From contig NZ_CP019962.1 in assembly GCF_000807675.2 (NCBI RefSeq), forward strand, positions 3,817,157 to 3,881,156: a stretch of DNA of 64,000 nucleotides, given 5' to 3'. The notes under the pieces were generated by a model. It was given only the letters and a program-made list of their open reading frames with translations, was not told the origin of the DNA and did no database searches. Positions 1-8,687 of this stretch are shown piece by piece. Source of the DNA: Eubacterium limosum (lineage in GTDB: Bacteria > Bacillota > Clostridia > Eubacteriales > Eubacteriaceae). How positions within the stretch are numbered: position 1 is the stretch's first letter; every line of letters begins with the position of its first letter. The position numbers were made by a program, and so were the translations under genes.

Positions 1-399
1 TTTTTTTGCGAGCTCATAGGTGTTGGTATTTCCTTTAATACAATGTGTATTTCCAATACACGCTATTACATTCCGGGCTCCAATGGTGGGATATCCGTAA
101 TCGTCTGCCTCCATCTCGCAATCGCAGATTTTCACATCAACCTCTTCAATATATGATTTGATATAACGATTTACTTCAGGAATATTTTCGTATTTGACAC
201 CTGGAATATCCAGAGTCTGCCGGGTTCCCATATGAAAGGAGCCATTGCCCCAGCGCTCACAGATTTCGGCTACCGCCTTCAGATGCTTTGCCTCAATCAC
301 TGCGCCTGGCACACGCATCTGCAGCATAAATTCACCGGGTACTTTAGACTGTCTAAAGCAGTTTGTACGTACTTTTTTAACGTCGATATCATGATTCAT
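1..399 (-). CDS. asrC: Anaerobic sulfite reductase subunit C, N-terminal part (cut by window edge)
   Basis: Siroheme/iron-sulfur subunit that reduces sulfite to sulfide in the cytoplasmic AsrABC complex. Only the first 133 codons are visible; the frame runs open to the left edge and the family is normally well over 300 residues. A C-x5-C pair (C114, C120, in ACIGNTHC) matches the first half of the siroheme/[4Fe-4S] cluster site of nitrite/sulfite reductases; the second half would lie outside. The ATG at 397-399 follows a GGGAGC ribosome site. It lies 18 bases behind asrB as the last visible gene of a yeiH-asrA-asrB-asrC operon. Identity is secure from order and motif. Confidence 0.9.
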   Translation of the reverse strand, partial: MNHDIDVKKVRTNCFRQSKVPGEFMLQMRVPGAVIEAKHLKAVAEICERWGNGSFHMGTRQTLDIPGVKYENIPEVNRYIKSYIEEVDVKICDCEMEADDYGYPTIGARNVIACIGNTHCIKGNTNTYELAKK

Positions 400-417
400 T
401 TTTTGCAGCTCCCTTCA

Positions 418-1209
418 CTAATCTACCAGGTACTTAGCCTGAGTATAATTGAATACAGGACCATCCAGACAGACATAAACCTCATCAATCCGGCAATGTC
501 CGCACTTTCCTACTGCGCAGGACATACGGCGTTCAAAAGAAAGCCAGATTTTTTCATCCGGTACGCCGTTTTTGCTGCATTCAATACCTGTAAATTTCAT
601 CATTGGTGGCGGACCTACAAGTACGACTTCATAATTATCACCAAATTCTGAAAAAGGCACCTGTGAGACAAATTCTGTTACAAAACCTTTATGCCAACCA
701 TCGATTTTTTCATTGTCAAGGGTATAGAGAGTCGAAAAGGATTGACGCCAGCTTTCTAACTCCTGATGGAAAACAATCCCAGCTTCATTTTTAAAACCGC
801 AGATCAGGTTAACACTCTCAACATAATCTGGATTTTTGGTAAAAAAATGAAGCATACTGCGAACTGGCGCGAGACCAGTACCGCCAGTAATAATGACCAT
901 ATGCTTTCCCCTAAACTGGTCAATCGGCCAGCCATTGCCATAGGCGCCGCGCAGGAACAACTCATCACCAGGCTGTTTTTCGAAAATCTCATCTGTTACC
1001 TTACCAACAGAACGAATTGTAAAATCCAACCAGCCTTCTCCAAATGAGCTCACCGAAATAGGCGCTTCACCAATTTTGGGCAGTGAAAGCTGAAAAAACT
1101 GGCCATGTTTTGGGCGTATATCCGTTTTTACCTTAAATGTATACTCGTGCTGGCTCTCTCTTTTGATATCCATAATTTTACAGGCCTGTGGCTGCATAAT
1201 GTTTGCCAT
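418..1209 (-). CDS. asrB: Anaerobic sulfite reductase subunit B
   Basis: FAD/NAD(P)H-binding electron-transfer subunit of AsrABC, 263 residues, of the ferredoxin-reductase/dihydroorotate-dehydrogenase electron-transfer type. Visible are an FAD-binding beta barrel (about residues 1-95), a nucleotide-binding GGTGLAPVRS motif, and a C-terminal [2Fe-2S] cysteine cluster (SCAVGKCGHC ... VC). I chose the ATG at 1207-1209 because a perfect AGGAGG lies at the end of asrA and the stop of asrA is one base upstream. A longer frame reaching 1326 merely overlaps asrA. It passes electrons from NADH and asrA's clusters to the siroheme subunit. Confidence 0.95.
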   Translation of the reverse strand: MANIMQPQACKIMDIKRESQHEYTFKVKTDIRPKHGQFFQLSLPKIGEAPISVSSFGEGWLDFTIRSVGKVTDEIFEKQPGDELFLRGAYGNGWPIDQFRGKHMVIITGGTGLAPVRSMLHFFTKNPDYVESVNLICGFKNEAGIVFHQELESWRQSFSTLYTLDNEKIDGWHKGFVTEFVSQVPFSEFGDNYEVVLVGPPPMMKFTGIECSKNGVPDEKIWLSFERRMSCAVGKCGHCRIDEVYVCLDGPVFNYTQAKYLVD

Positions 1210-1210
1210 T

Positions 1211-2257
1211 TTAACGTACCTCCTGTGCTTTTGTTTCAGCTTGTATCTCATCAATAGCTTGGGCCATCTTATTAACTGTAGCTGTGATTGAAATAAATTC
1301 TGGACAACGGCTAATACAACGCCCACAGCCTACACACATATGGTAGTCTTTGAACCGTGCCTTATAATCATGGAATTTATGGAGTACCTTATAGCGCATT
1401 CTGTCACCAGCAGTTGGTCTGAAAGACATACCACCAGCCATATCGGTAAATCCGCTGATCTGACAGGACGCAGAAGTACGCTTTCTTTCACCGACATTTG
1501 TATTTTCATTGTAAATGACGTCAGTTGTTGTAAAGCAGGTACAGGTGCTGCATGCTAACGTACAGGCACCGCAGGAGACACATCGCTTATCGAATTCCTT
1601 CCACATGGGGTGAACTTTCAGTTTAGCCAGAACCTCCCGGTCATTAATTTCCGGAACCTCCAATGTCAGATCGTTTTTTTCAATAAATTCAGGTTTAAAA
1701 TCACAGGACGCACAGCCCTCAAAATAAGGAAGCAGCTCAGAATCCTTGATTTCAAGGCTTAAAGTATTCTGCTCCGCGCGAACAGCCGCAGCATAATCAT
1801 CTGTTTTGTTAGTCCCCATACTTACACAGAAACAGGTGTCCCATCCTTCCTTACATTCCATCAAAACAATTTTTACTCTCTCATTCATACGCTTGTAGTA
1901 GCTGTCCTCAAACCCGCCATTTTCCAGGTAGATCTTTTCCTGATGGTACTTTGCATGAACATCACAGGGACGCATGAAAATCAAAAGTTTTTTTGAGGTT
2001 TCCCTGCTTTCCATGAACGCATCCTCCGTAAAATAAAACAGCGATTCGGAAACAGGTGTCAATACCTCCTTGGCCGGGAAATCAGATTTTCCATTAAATT
2101 CAATTTCTTCAACACAGCCTACCTTATCGTAACGGATAATATCCGTATCAGAATATCGTCCTTTTCCGATAAAGCGTTTAGGCGCCCAGATTTCATACTC
2201 CTTTTGCAGTGCATTGAAAATACTGTTTGCCTCAGAAAAACTTAATGCATAACTCAC
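1211..2257 (-). CDS. asrA: Anaerobic sulfite reductase subunit A
   Basis: Ferredoxin-like electron-transfer subunit of AsrABC, 348 residues, the usual family size. Two iron-sulfur motifs are visible: a CVSCGACTLAC stretch near residue 228 followed by extra cysteines (STCTC), and a classic CVGCGRCISRCP near residue 307. The N-terminal half shares the FAD-independent hydrogenase/sulfite-reductase beta-subunit fold. It sits between the YeiH exporter and asrB, with a 42-base gap upstream and translational coupling downstream. Regulation probably comes from the divergent LysR gene at 3474. No anomaly seen. Confidence 0.95.
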   Translation of the reverse strand: MSYALSFSEANSIFNALQKEYEIWAPKRFIGKGRYSDTDIIRYDKVGCVEEIEFNGKSDFPAKEVLTPVSESLFYFTEDAFMESRETSKKLLIFMRPCDVHAKYHQEKIYLENGGFEDSYYKRMNERVKIVLMECKEGWDTCFCVSMGTNKTDDYAAAVRAEQNTLSLEIKDSELLPYFEGCASCDFKPEFIEKNDLTLEVPEINDREVLAKLKVHPMWKEFDKRCVSCGACTLACSTCTCFTTTDVIYNENTNVGERKRTSASCQISGFTDMAGGMSFRPTAGDRMRYKVLHKFHDYKARFKDYHMCVGCGRCISRCPEFISITATVNKMAQAIDEIQAETKAQEVR

Positions 2258-2299
2258 TTTGAAAACCTCCTTGATTCAAAGAAACTTAACCTTAATTTA

Positions 2300-3334
2300 T
2301 TACCATATTCCAAGAAAATGCTGCATTATTAAACTAACAAAAGTAATGCCTATCCAACAGCAAAGCCCCAGAAAAATTGGTTTCACACCTGTTTTCACCA
2401 ACTTAATGATATTGGTGTTCAAGCCAATGGCTGCCATGGCAAAAACAATAAAAAATTTACTCAGCTCTTTAAGCGGCGTGAAGAATTCTATGGGAACATG
2501 GAAGAAGGAGGTCATTACGGTTGTAATGACCGAGGCCAGAATGAAGAACAGAATAAAAAACGGAAAGACTTGTTTAAAGCTTACCTTACCGCCCTCGGCT
2601 TCCTCCTCCTTCCGTGTTCTCCAGAAAGCCAGTACCAGTGTAATCGGAATAATGGCCAGGGTTCTTGTCAGCTTCACCGTAACGGCTTTGTCGAGCGTCG
2701 CTGTTCCCAAATGATACATACTGTCCCATGTTGCAGCCGCTGCAGTAACGGACGAAGTGTCATTAATGGCTGTACCGGCGAACACACCAAAGGCTCCACC
2801 ATCAGTGGTTGAAAAGCCAAGCATGGTGCCAAAGGCCGGAAACAAAACCGCTGCCAGTACATTAAACAGAAAAATAACTGAAATGGCCTGCGCCACTTCC
2901 TCATCACTGGCCTCAATAACCGGGGCAGTCGCAGCAATGGCTGACCCGCCGCAGATTGAGGAGCCAACTCCCACCAGTGTGGAGATATTCCCCGGAATCT
3001 TCAACGCTTTGTGCAGAACAAAAGCAAGGATCAGAGAAGTCGAGATCGTCGCAATAATAATGGGCAGAGACTGCCGTCCCGTTTCAAGAACAACCGAAAG
3101 ATTTAAACCAAAACCAAGCAGGATAACCGCATATTGCAAAATCTTTTTTGAGACAAAAGTGATGCCCTCCTGTAAAGGCTCTTTATTTTTTAGTAAGAGT
3201 GTGATCACCATTCCTGCCAGAATCGCAATGACGGGGCCGCCAATAACGGGAACCGCCTGTCCTGCAAACCATGCTGGTATTGCGATAACGAGGCAGAGCA
3301 GGATACCTTTCCAGCTTCTTGTGATAAAATTCAT
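2300..3334 (-). CDS. YeiH/UPF0324 family membrane protein, putative sulfite/sulfate exporter
   Basis: Polytopic inner-membrane protein of 344 residues with about ten hydrophobic segments and the family's [18 protein letters not shown] signature (residues about 122-140). The family is annotated as a putative sulfate or sulfite exporter; in enterobacteria it neighbours the LysR regulator YeiE. Here it is the first gene of an operon with asrABC and is divergent from a LysR gene, which makes sulfite (or another sulfur oxyanion) the likely substrate; that is inference. The ATG follows a GAGG ribosome site. Transport direction cannot be read from sequence. Confidence 0.85.
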   Translation of the reverse strand: MNFITRSWKGILLCLVIAIPAWFAGQAVPVIGGPVIAILAGMVITLLLKNKEPLQEGITFVSKKILQYAVILLGFGLNLSVVLETGRQSLPIIIATISTSLILAFVLHKALKIPGNISTLVGVGSSICGGSAIAATAPVIEASDEEVAQAISVIFLFNVLAAVLFPAFGTMLGFSTTDGGAFGVFAGTAINDTSSVTAAAATWDSMYHLGTATLDKAVTVKLTRTLAIIPITLVLAFWRTRKEEEAEGGKVSFKQVFPFFILFFILASVITTVMTSFFHVPIEFFTPLKELSKFFIVFAMAAIGLNTNIIKLVKTGVKPIFLGLCCWIGITFVSLIMQHFLGIW

Positions 3335-3369
3335 ATGTCTTTTCCTCTTTCGTAAATATGTTTTATGCT

Positions 3370-3412
3370 ATGATAGAAGGATATCACGTCTTATCAATAA
3401 TGAAAAATTATT
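3370..3412. promoter_or_regulatory. Divergent yeiH-asr / lysR control region
   Basis: On the minus strand TTGATA (3392-3397) and TATCAT (3370-3375) with a 16-base spacer form a good sigma-A promoter for yeiH-asrABC. A dyad, AATAAT-GAAAA-ATTATT (3396-3412), begins at the edge of the -35 box and has the T-N11-A character of LysR operators. The placement fits autoregulation of the LysR gene and control of the operon. The promoter call is moderate; the operator is a candidate only. Confidence 0.5.
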
Positions 3413-3473
3413 TATCTTTATACTGCCATAAAAATATGTTATAGTTAAACAAAAGTACAAGAAAGAGGCCGAA

Positions 3474-4385
3474 ATGTTAGATTTTAGAATCAATACCTTT
3501 TTAACAGTTTGTCAATACATGAATTATACCCGTGCCGCAGAAGCACTTAGCATAACACAACCTGCTGTTTCACAGCATATTCATTTCATCGAGGAGGATT
3601 ACGGCATTCGTCTTTTTGAATTTCATGGCAAAAAAATGGAACTGACACCTGAGGGTACTGCCCTGCTCCACACCGCTTCTGCCATGAAGCATGATGATCT
3701 GATTTTGAGAGAACATTTGAAAAACAGCCGTCTGCATATTCGATCATTAAATTTTGGAGCAACTCTTACCATTGGTGAATTCGTGGTAAGCGGTATCCTA
3801 TCACGTTGTCTGGAGCAGTATCCCAAAGCCAAAATACGTGTTTCGGTCGATAATACCCAGTCACTGCTCAAGCAGCTGGACAACAATGATCTTGATTTTG
3901 CTCTCATCGAAGGCTATTTTCCCAAAGAAAATTATGACTATGCGGTCTACTCGACCGAGCGTTTTATTGCCGTCCAAAGCGCAGACGCTGAGGCACTGCC
4001 AGCCCAATGCCCCATTGAAGCCTTATTTTTAAAACCGCTGCTAGTGCGGGAGCCTGGCTCTGGCAGCCGTAATATCCTTGAACAATACCTGAAACTGAAT
4101 AATTATGCTATTACAGATTTTTCAAAAGTTATAGAGGTTAATAATGTCAATGCTTTAAAAGAAATGGCCGAAAAAAACTGCGGAGTCACCTTTTTGTACG
4201 AAGTGGCTGCTGGCCGGGAATTGGCAGGCAAAACGCTAAGGGAAATCCCTATCCAGGGGTTTGATATCACCCATGATTTTGCATTCATCTGGAAAAAGGG
4301 CAGCATTTTCTCTAAAAATTACCGCGCATTATCTGCTTTTATGTCTGGAAAAAACGAACGGATCGTTTTGGACCAAAGGCTTTGA
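3474..4385 (+). CDS. LysR-family transcriptional regulator of the sulfite operon
   Basis: 303-residue LysR regulator: winged helix-turn-helix at residues 1-60 (NYTRAAEALSITQPAVSQHI) and a type-2 periplasmic-binding-like effector domain from about 88 onward. It is divergent from yeiH-asrABC with a 139-base shared control region, the standard LysR arrangement. YeiE of enterobacteria, beside yeiH, is reported to sense sulfite, so a sulfite-type effector is a reasonable inference. The ATG at 3474 follows a GAAAGAGG ribosome site. Confidence 0.9.
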   Translation: MLDFRINTFLTVCQYMNYTRAAEALSITQPAVSQHIHFIEEDYGIRLFEFHGKKMELTPEGTALLHTASAMKHDDLILREHLKNSRLHIRSLNFGATLTIGEFVVSGILSRCLEQYPKAKIRVSVDNTQSLLKQLDNNDLDFALIEGYFPKENYDYAVYSTERFIAVQSADAEALPAQCPIEALFLKPLLVREPGSGSRNILEQYLKLNNYAITDFSKVIEVNNVNALKEMAEKNCGVTFLYEVAAGRELAGKTLREIPIQGFDITHDFAFIWKKGSIFSKNYRALSAFMSGKNERIVLDQRL

Positions 4386-4464
4386 TTCTGTTGTTTTCTC
4401 TGTTTAAAGGGTAGATATAGAGTTGTAAGCTTACCTAACCCTATATAATAAATGGAGGATTTCT

Positions 4465-4665
4465 ATGAAAATTATTATTCAATGCAGTGTCTGCGGAAAC
4501 AAAGTCGAAATTGATAAAAAGCCAAACAGCGTGGTAGATTTTAAAAAAATTCTTAATGAACACAAATTTTCCATTGACGAGACAACCATCGAAAATAATG
4601 CACTCAAGTCTATAATAATTCAGTGTAAAAACTGTAATAAGGACCATATCGAATTAACCTTTTAA
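4465..4665 (+). CDS. Small zinc-ribbon-like protein, unknown function
   Basis: 66-residue protein with two CxxC knuckles, CSVCGN near residue 11 and CKNCNK near residue 55, separated by a beta/charged spacer. This is the geometry of a treble-clef or zinc-ribbon metal site. No recognised family. It has a good GGAGG ribosome site 10 bases before ATG and its own bidirectional terminator. It is convergent with the LytS-type kinase gene and follows the LysR gene by 79 bases, so it could be expressed by read-through or from its own promoter. Function unknown; a metal-binding adaptor or nucleic-acid binder are guesses. Confidence 0.75.
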   Translation: MKIIIQCSVCGNKVEIDKKPNSVVDFKKILNEHKFSIDETTIENNALKSIIIQCKNCNKDHIELTF

Positions 4666-4712
4666 CAAAAATATGGCAGTAAGCTCTTTTTAAACTTACT
4701 GCCATATTTTTA
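4666..4712. terminator. Bidirectional rho-independent terminator
   Basis: A 16-base perfect inverted repeat (AAAATATGGCAGTAAG and its complement) with an 11-base loop and T-runs on both sides. It ends the small zinc-ribbon gene on the plus strand and overlaps the stop of the histidine kinase on the minus strand. Confidence 0.85.
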
Positions 4713-5996
4713 TTTAGTTTTAGGAATCGTAACAACTGATATAGTTCCCTTTCCGGGCTGGCTCTCAATCTTCAACGTTCCAGCGCATTGGGCTGCAAGA
4801 CGAAAACGCACATTTTCAATACCAACATGCTGTCGTTCATCTGGAAGAAGTGCCGTTATATCAAATCCGACCCCGTCGTCTGATACTTTAATGGTATAGT
4901 TTTCGGCCGTTTCCATTGTTTCAAGACAGATAGTGCCGCCGTTTTCTTTTTTGCAGATTCCGTGTTTAACTGCATTTTCAATTAATGGCTGTATCGTCAG
5001 AGAAGGCAGCATAAAATCTGTTGTACCAATTGAGTAAACGATCTGTATGTTTTCTTCAAACCTCATTTTTTCTAACGAAAGATAGGTCTTGATATGCCTC
5101 AGTTCTCTATCAAAATGTACCATGCCTTTCTGCGTAAGAGAGTCCAAGTTCCCTCTCAGATAATTTGCAAATGCAATGGTCGCTTCGCCAGCTTTATCAG
5201 GTGTTTCCTTGCACATTTGAGCGATGGAAGTAAGTGAATTATAGAGGAAGTGGGGCTGTATCTGGCTCAACATCATCGCAATACGATTTTGGGTAAGCTC
5301 CAGTTCCTTTTCACGAAGCCGCTTGCTCTGCTCTACCTGAATATTGACATAAATGATCAAAAGAGAAACCGTAGTAGCTGGATAAGCCAGTGCAAGGCCA
5401 TTTATAAAAATCTGTACAGCAATGGCTCCAGCTGGTAAAATGCCATAGGATAAAAGCGCAAAAGTATCCTTTATGCCAAGCTTTCTGCTATGCTTGAGGA
5501 TGATTACCATGTCCAGCAAGATTATGATAATAGGGTATACCAGGCTGATCCAATGCAGCGGGCTCCGCATAAAATAACCCTTTTCGCTAAAATAAAAAAA
5601 CATATTATTAAACATTGAAATGATTACCAGCAGAACAGCCACACCACAAAGAGCAGTGATTGCCGGAACGATCTTGTCAGATACAATACTTCCCTTTCCG
5701 CGTATGTAGGTGACCATATATGCGGTAAACAGTGCTACAAGAAGATATCCTAAATTAAACACAAAAAAGTTTGCCACTTTCATCGCACATACAAGCTGTG
5801 GATGGCCGCCAGCAACCCAAATAAAAATATCACAGCCCAAAATAAAAGCATTTACGGCCAGCATCCACAAAAAAAGGCGGTTGAGTTTTGTATGCTCCCT
5901 GCTTGCAATAATACAGATTATCAGTAAAATTGAAATAACAATACTAAGGCTTTCAAGTGGAATATTTGTCGCCATCAACAGTCTTCTTCGTTCCAT
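4710..5996 (-). CDS. LytS/YehU-type sensor histidine kinase, orphan
   Basis: 428-residue membrane sensor kinase. The first ~220 residues form six or seven hydrophobic segments; then a coiled stretch leads into a His_kinase domain (PF06580 type) with QIQPHFLYNSL, His near residue 248, and a HATPase domain with N-box LIENAVKHG and DDGVGFD. LytS-type kinases normally pair with an adjacent LytTR response regulator, but none is here. It lies 37 bases behind the FUSC-HAD fusion gene on the same strand and is probably cotranscribed, hinting that kinase and membrane fusion respond to one stimulus. The ATG has an AAGGA site. Confidence 0.85.
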   Translation of the reverse strand: MERRRLLMATNIPLESLSIVISILLIICIIASREHTKLNRLFLWMLAVNAFILGCDIFIWVAGGHPQLVCAMKVANFFVFNLGYLLVALFTAYMVTYIRGKGSIVSDKIVPAITALCGVAVLLVIISMFNNMFFYFSEKGYFMRSPLHWISLVYPIIIILLDMVIILKHSRKLGIKDTFALLSYGILPAGAIAVQIFINGLALAYPATTVSLLIIYVNIQVEQSKRLREKELELTQNRIAMMLSQIQPHFLYNSLTSIAQMCKETPDKAGEATIAFANYLRGNLDSLTQKGMVHFDRELRHIKTYLSLEKMRFEENIQIVYSIGTTDFMLPSLTIQPLIENAVKHGICKKENGGTICLETMETAENYTIKVSDDGVGFDITALLPDERQHVGIENVRFRLAAQCAGTLKIESQPGKGTISVVTIPKTK

Positions 5997-6033
5997 TTAA
6001 CATTCCTTCCCTGTTTATACTGCCGGAATTGGG

Positions 6034-7359
6034 CTAAATACCCTTTTTACGGTAAAATTTTTTTTCCATCATTTTCACGACTGCGTCACTGTCGTTATTG
6101 CTGATGGTCTGGGTCGCAGCCTCCTTTAACGCACGCGCTGCATTATCCACCGCATATGCGCGATTGACGAGCTTAAAAATCGGCACGTTCAGACTTGAAC
6201 TGCCAAAGGCTACAATCTGATCCACCGACAAATCTTTTTTCATTTTAAGGATCGCGTTCTCCCTTGTAGCCTCAGCACTGTAAATATCCATAACCGTGTA
6301 ACCCTCTGCGTCATGGCTGGGTGTATTTATAATCTCGATACGGTTGCCAATTTCCAAGGCTTCAATCTTTTTCCGGATTCGATTGTTCACAGATGCTTCA
6401 TTGACCGAGGTAATGTTTACAGCCTGCTGATCCTCTGGCAAGCCGCCAAAAACATAATTTTTATGGCTTGTACGGCGCAGCCGGTGATAAAAACGTTCTT
6501 CAGCCGTATTTTTAAAATCGCCGTAATAAATGTGCATGGTCTCGTTAATGATAGCGTGCACAAAACAGTTGCGGCCCTCCTCCTCAAAGACGCTCTCGAT
6601 TGCATCACTCACCTCGCGATCCATTGGCAGTGAAAAAGAGTAAGAACGATCCTGAACGTCATAGAGTACAGCGCCATTCATCGCGATTACGGGCAGATTC
6701 AGGTTTAGATTTTCAAGAATAGGCACAAGTGTGGCTGGTGTACGGTCTGTAACAATCGTAAACCACTCTCCGTCATCAATCATGCGGTTGATATGAAATT
6801 CTGCATATGAGCTTATTTTTCCATCAGAATGCAGCAGAGTATTGTCAAGCTCTGAAACAAAAAGGACACTCCGGTTACGGTGTACCGGCAGATGAAATGC
6901 ATTAACTGCCAGAGCAACCAGGATGCCGATCAGTGTATCAATCATGCGATAAGAGGCAATGATATAAGGCGCGGTACCCGGTGTTGCGGCAATGGTTGTC
7001 CCAAGAAACACGATGCAGGTAAAAGCAGAAGCTGACGAATGATTGATGACCAGCGTCACATAGATCAGTGGAATCATGCACAATGAAACAATGATAAACT
7101 GTACCGTGGGCCACGGTACATAGCTCCGCATAAACATAAGCACAAGCATACCTGCAAGACCGCCGATCAATGTTCCCACGATTCGGTTAATGGCAATCTC
7201 TTTGGTATTTGACAAATATGGCTGCATGCAAAGTACCGCCGTAATGGTTGAATATATCGGCACACTCTCAGGTCTTATAAAGGTAATAAGCAGACAGATA
7301 AAAACTGCTACCGCTGTTTTTACCATTCGCATTCCTACTTTTGGAAATTTATACTTCAT
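6034..7359 (-). CDS. FUSC/ArAE-type membrane domain fused to a degenerate Cof-type HAD domain
   Basis: 441 residues. Residues 1-155 hold five or six membrane segments of the aromatic-acid-exporter (FUSC/ArAE_1) type, including NRIVGTLIGGLAG and RMIDTLIGILVAL. Residues 165-425 form a HAD domain of the Cof/class-IIB layout. Its catalytic motifs are damaged: motif I reads SELDNTLL with Glu170 where the Asp nucleophile belongs, motif III lacks the usual lysine context (TRENAI), and motif IV is GSSSLN (386-391) rather than GDxxND. The domain is therefore probably a non-catalytic sensor or structural module. It precedes the orphan LytS-type kinase in one transcription unit. Confidence 0.8.
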   Translation of the reverse strand: MKYKFPKVGMRMVKTAVAVFICLLITFIRPESVPIYSTITAVLCMQPYLSNTKEIAINRIVGTLIGGLAGMLVLMFMRSYVPWPTVQFIIVSLCMIPLIYVTLVINHSSASAFTCIVFLGTTIAATPGTAPYIIASYRMIDTLIGILVALAVNAFHLPVHRNRSVLFVSELDNTLLHSDGKISSYAEFHINRMIDDGEWFTIVTDRTPATLVPILENLNLNLPVIAMNGAVLYDVQDRSYSFSLPMDREVSDAIESVFEEEGRNCFVHAIINETMHIYYGDFKNTAEERFYHRLRRTSHKNYVFGGLPEDQQAVNITSVNEASVNNRIRKKIEALEIGNRIEIINTPSHDAEGYTVMDIYSAEATRENAILKMKKDLSVDQIVAFGSSSLNVPIFKLVNRAYAVDNAARALKEAATQTISNNDSDAVVKMMEKKFYRKKGI

Positions 7360-7388
7360 TTGTGGGCTCCCTTAACAATGATGAGAAC

Positions 7389-7417
7389 AGCATACGGCAT
7401 TTTGAAGCTCATGTCAA
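7389..7417 (-). promoter_or_regulatory. Promoter of the FUSC-HAD / kinase operon
   Basis: Minus-strand TTGACA (7412-7417) and TATGCT (7389-7394) separated by 17 bases, just upstream of the fusion gene start at 7359. It is a near-consensus sigma-A promoter by inspection. Confidence 0.6.
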
Positions 7418-7431
7418 GTCTGCTGTCAACC

Positions 7432-7464
7432 TAAAAAAGTACCGGCAGACAAACCCGGTACTTT
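7432..7464 (-). terminator. Terminator after the flavodoxin pair
   Basis: Inverted repeat AAAGTACCG/CGGTACTTT with an 11-base loop, followed by TTTTTT on the minus strand, directly downstream of the gene ending at 7473. Confidence 0.75.
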
Positions 7465-7472
7465 AGGATATT

Positions 7473-8099
7473 TTACTTTTTGTAAAGCTCTTTTTTCTTC
7501 AACCCATTTTTTTTAGCTTCTGTAACCCACTGATGGTTTGCAGCGGCCATATATATTTTTCTCGGAATCTTTGGGGTGATCAACAGGTCATTTTCCAGAG
7601 CCTGTCCGTTTTTAATGGCATTCGAAAGCTGAACCAGCCCTTCATAAACCGGACGTTTGGCAGAAAATTTCCACGAGATATTCGCCATACCATGAAGAAA
7701 AGGCCCTCCGCCAATCCCCAGGCCACCGCCCCAGGTTAGCTTTGCCCTGCGGCAAAAATGTGATAAAATCTCAAGCGCGTAACGATTCTGATGTCCTTCC
7801 AAAAATCCAGCATTCACGATGCCATATACGCAGATATCTGCCGGAGAAGCCTTAAGCTTTTCCTCAAAGTGTATTAAAAGACGCAAAAAGCTTGCTGGCA
7901 GACTGTCCACATACAGGGGAAACGCAAAGACCAGTGCGTCACTGCTGCAGAGATCATCGAAAAAATCATCATCCCACAGAGACATGGATAAAATTTCCGG
8001 ATCAGCCTCTGTTTTGACAAGCGGCATCAGCTCATTCAGAATGTAATTCGAAAAGCTGCCACGCTTTTTAGGGCTGGCATTTATCAGTGTTATTTTCAT
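7473..8099 (-). CDS. Flavodoxin-fold NAD(P)H:FMN oxidoreductase-like protein
   Basis: 208-residue flavodoxin-fold protein starting with a typical beta1-loop for FMN phosphate (INASPKKRGSFSNYI) and an FPLYVDSLPASF segment seen in NADPH-dependent FMN reductases. The C-terminus is basic. Substrate unknown. It overlaps the preceding flavodoxin-family gene by four bases (ATGA), so the two are translationally coupled. The pair belongs to a minus-strand group with another flavodoxin and a MarR regulator, suggesting stress-linked redox chemistry. Confidence 0.75.
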   Translation of the reverse strand: MKITLINASPKKRGSFSNYILNELMPLVKTEADPEILSMSLWDDDFFDDLCSSDALVFAFPLYVDSLPASFLRLLIHFEEKLKASPADICVYGIVNAGFLEGHQNRYALEILSHFCRRAKLTWGGGLGIGGGPFLHGMANISWKFSAKRPVYEGLVQLSNAIKNGQALENDLLITPKIPRKIYMAAANHQWVTEAKKNGLKKKELYKK

Positions 8100-8611
8100 T
8101 TCAGAGCCTCCAGTACATTTTTAATGTCCTCAGGGCTCTTTACCATAATCACACGATAGCCCTGCGTATTAAGGTTTACAGCATTGGCAGAAACCAGATT
8201 CTTAAAGGTTTCGGTTTCCTCCTCGCTAATGTCTTCCCCATAACCAATCACTGTCATTTTAAGCCGATTGGGATAGCGGTCAGCATGGTGCATCTCATTT
8301 TTACGAACCTTAAAAAAGGGCAGTAGATAGCCAATATTCCGGTCCATTACATTCTTGACAAAAGCGCTGTATCCTCCGTATTGCACTTTTGAGATAACGA
8401 TCAGCTCGTCACATTTCGCGTACAGCTTTCCAAGCTCACCGTATCCATCCTTAATAACACAGAATCCCGGTGTCTTTACCCAGCAGCCAAAACAGCCAAT
8501 GCAATGTTTGATCCGATCACTTTCGTTTGTGATTACCTGAATATTCTCAAGAGACGGCGGACAGATCGTACTGAAAGCTTCCGCCGACAAATCCTGTATA
8601 ATAACTTTCAT
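8096..8611 (-). CDS. Flavodoxin-family (iron-sulfur flavoprotein-like) protein
   Basis: 171 residues of the flavodoxin-like NAD(P)H-dependent oxidoreductase fold. Residues about 36-52 contain CIGCFGCWVKTPGFC, the cysteine pattern of iron-sulfur flavoprotein relatives; YGGYSAFVKNVMDR is typical of this family's FMN-binding loop. The family is usually an electron carrier or quinone/FMN reductase. It starts at an ATG with GAGAGGAAA and ends overlapping the next gene by four bases. It lies 76 bases downstream of the third flavodoxin gene, so one operon with the MarR gene is possible. Confidence 0.75.
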   Translation of the reverse strand: MKVIIQDLSAEAFSTICPPSLENIQVITNESDRIKHCIGCFGCWVKTPGFCVIKDGYGELGKLYAKCDELIVISKVQYGGYSAFVKNVMDRNIGYLLPFFKVRKNEMHHADRYPNRLKMTVIGYGEDISEEETETFKNLVSANAVNLNTQGYRVIMVKSPEDIKNVLEALK

Positions 8612-8687
8612 AGTATTTCCTCTCGTATGTTGGATTCTGGAAGCATTATAACATATTTATAACGATGCTGTCCCTTAAATTCTGTTT

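Noticed and set aside
232-651. 139-codon plus-strand frame
   Set aside because: It lies antisense to asrC and asrB, lacks a ribosome site, and its composition is that of a shadow frame.
2757-3431. 224-codon plus-strand frame opposite the exporter gene
   Set aside because: Antisense to a well-supported membrane protein; long only because of codon usage on the other strand.
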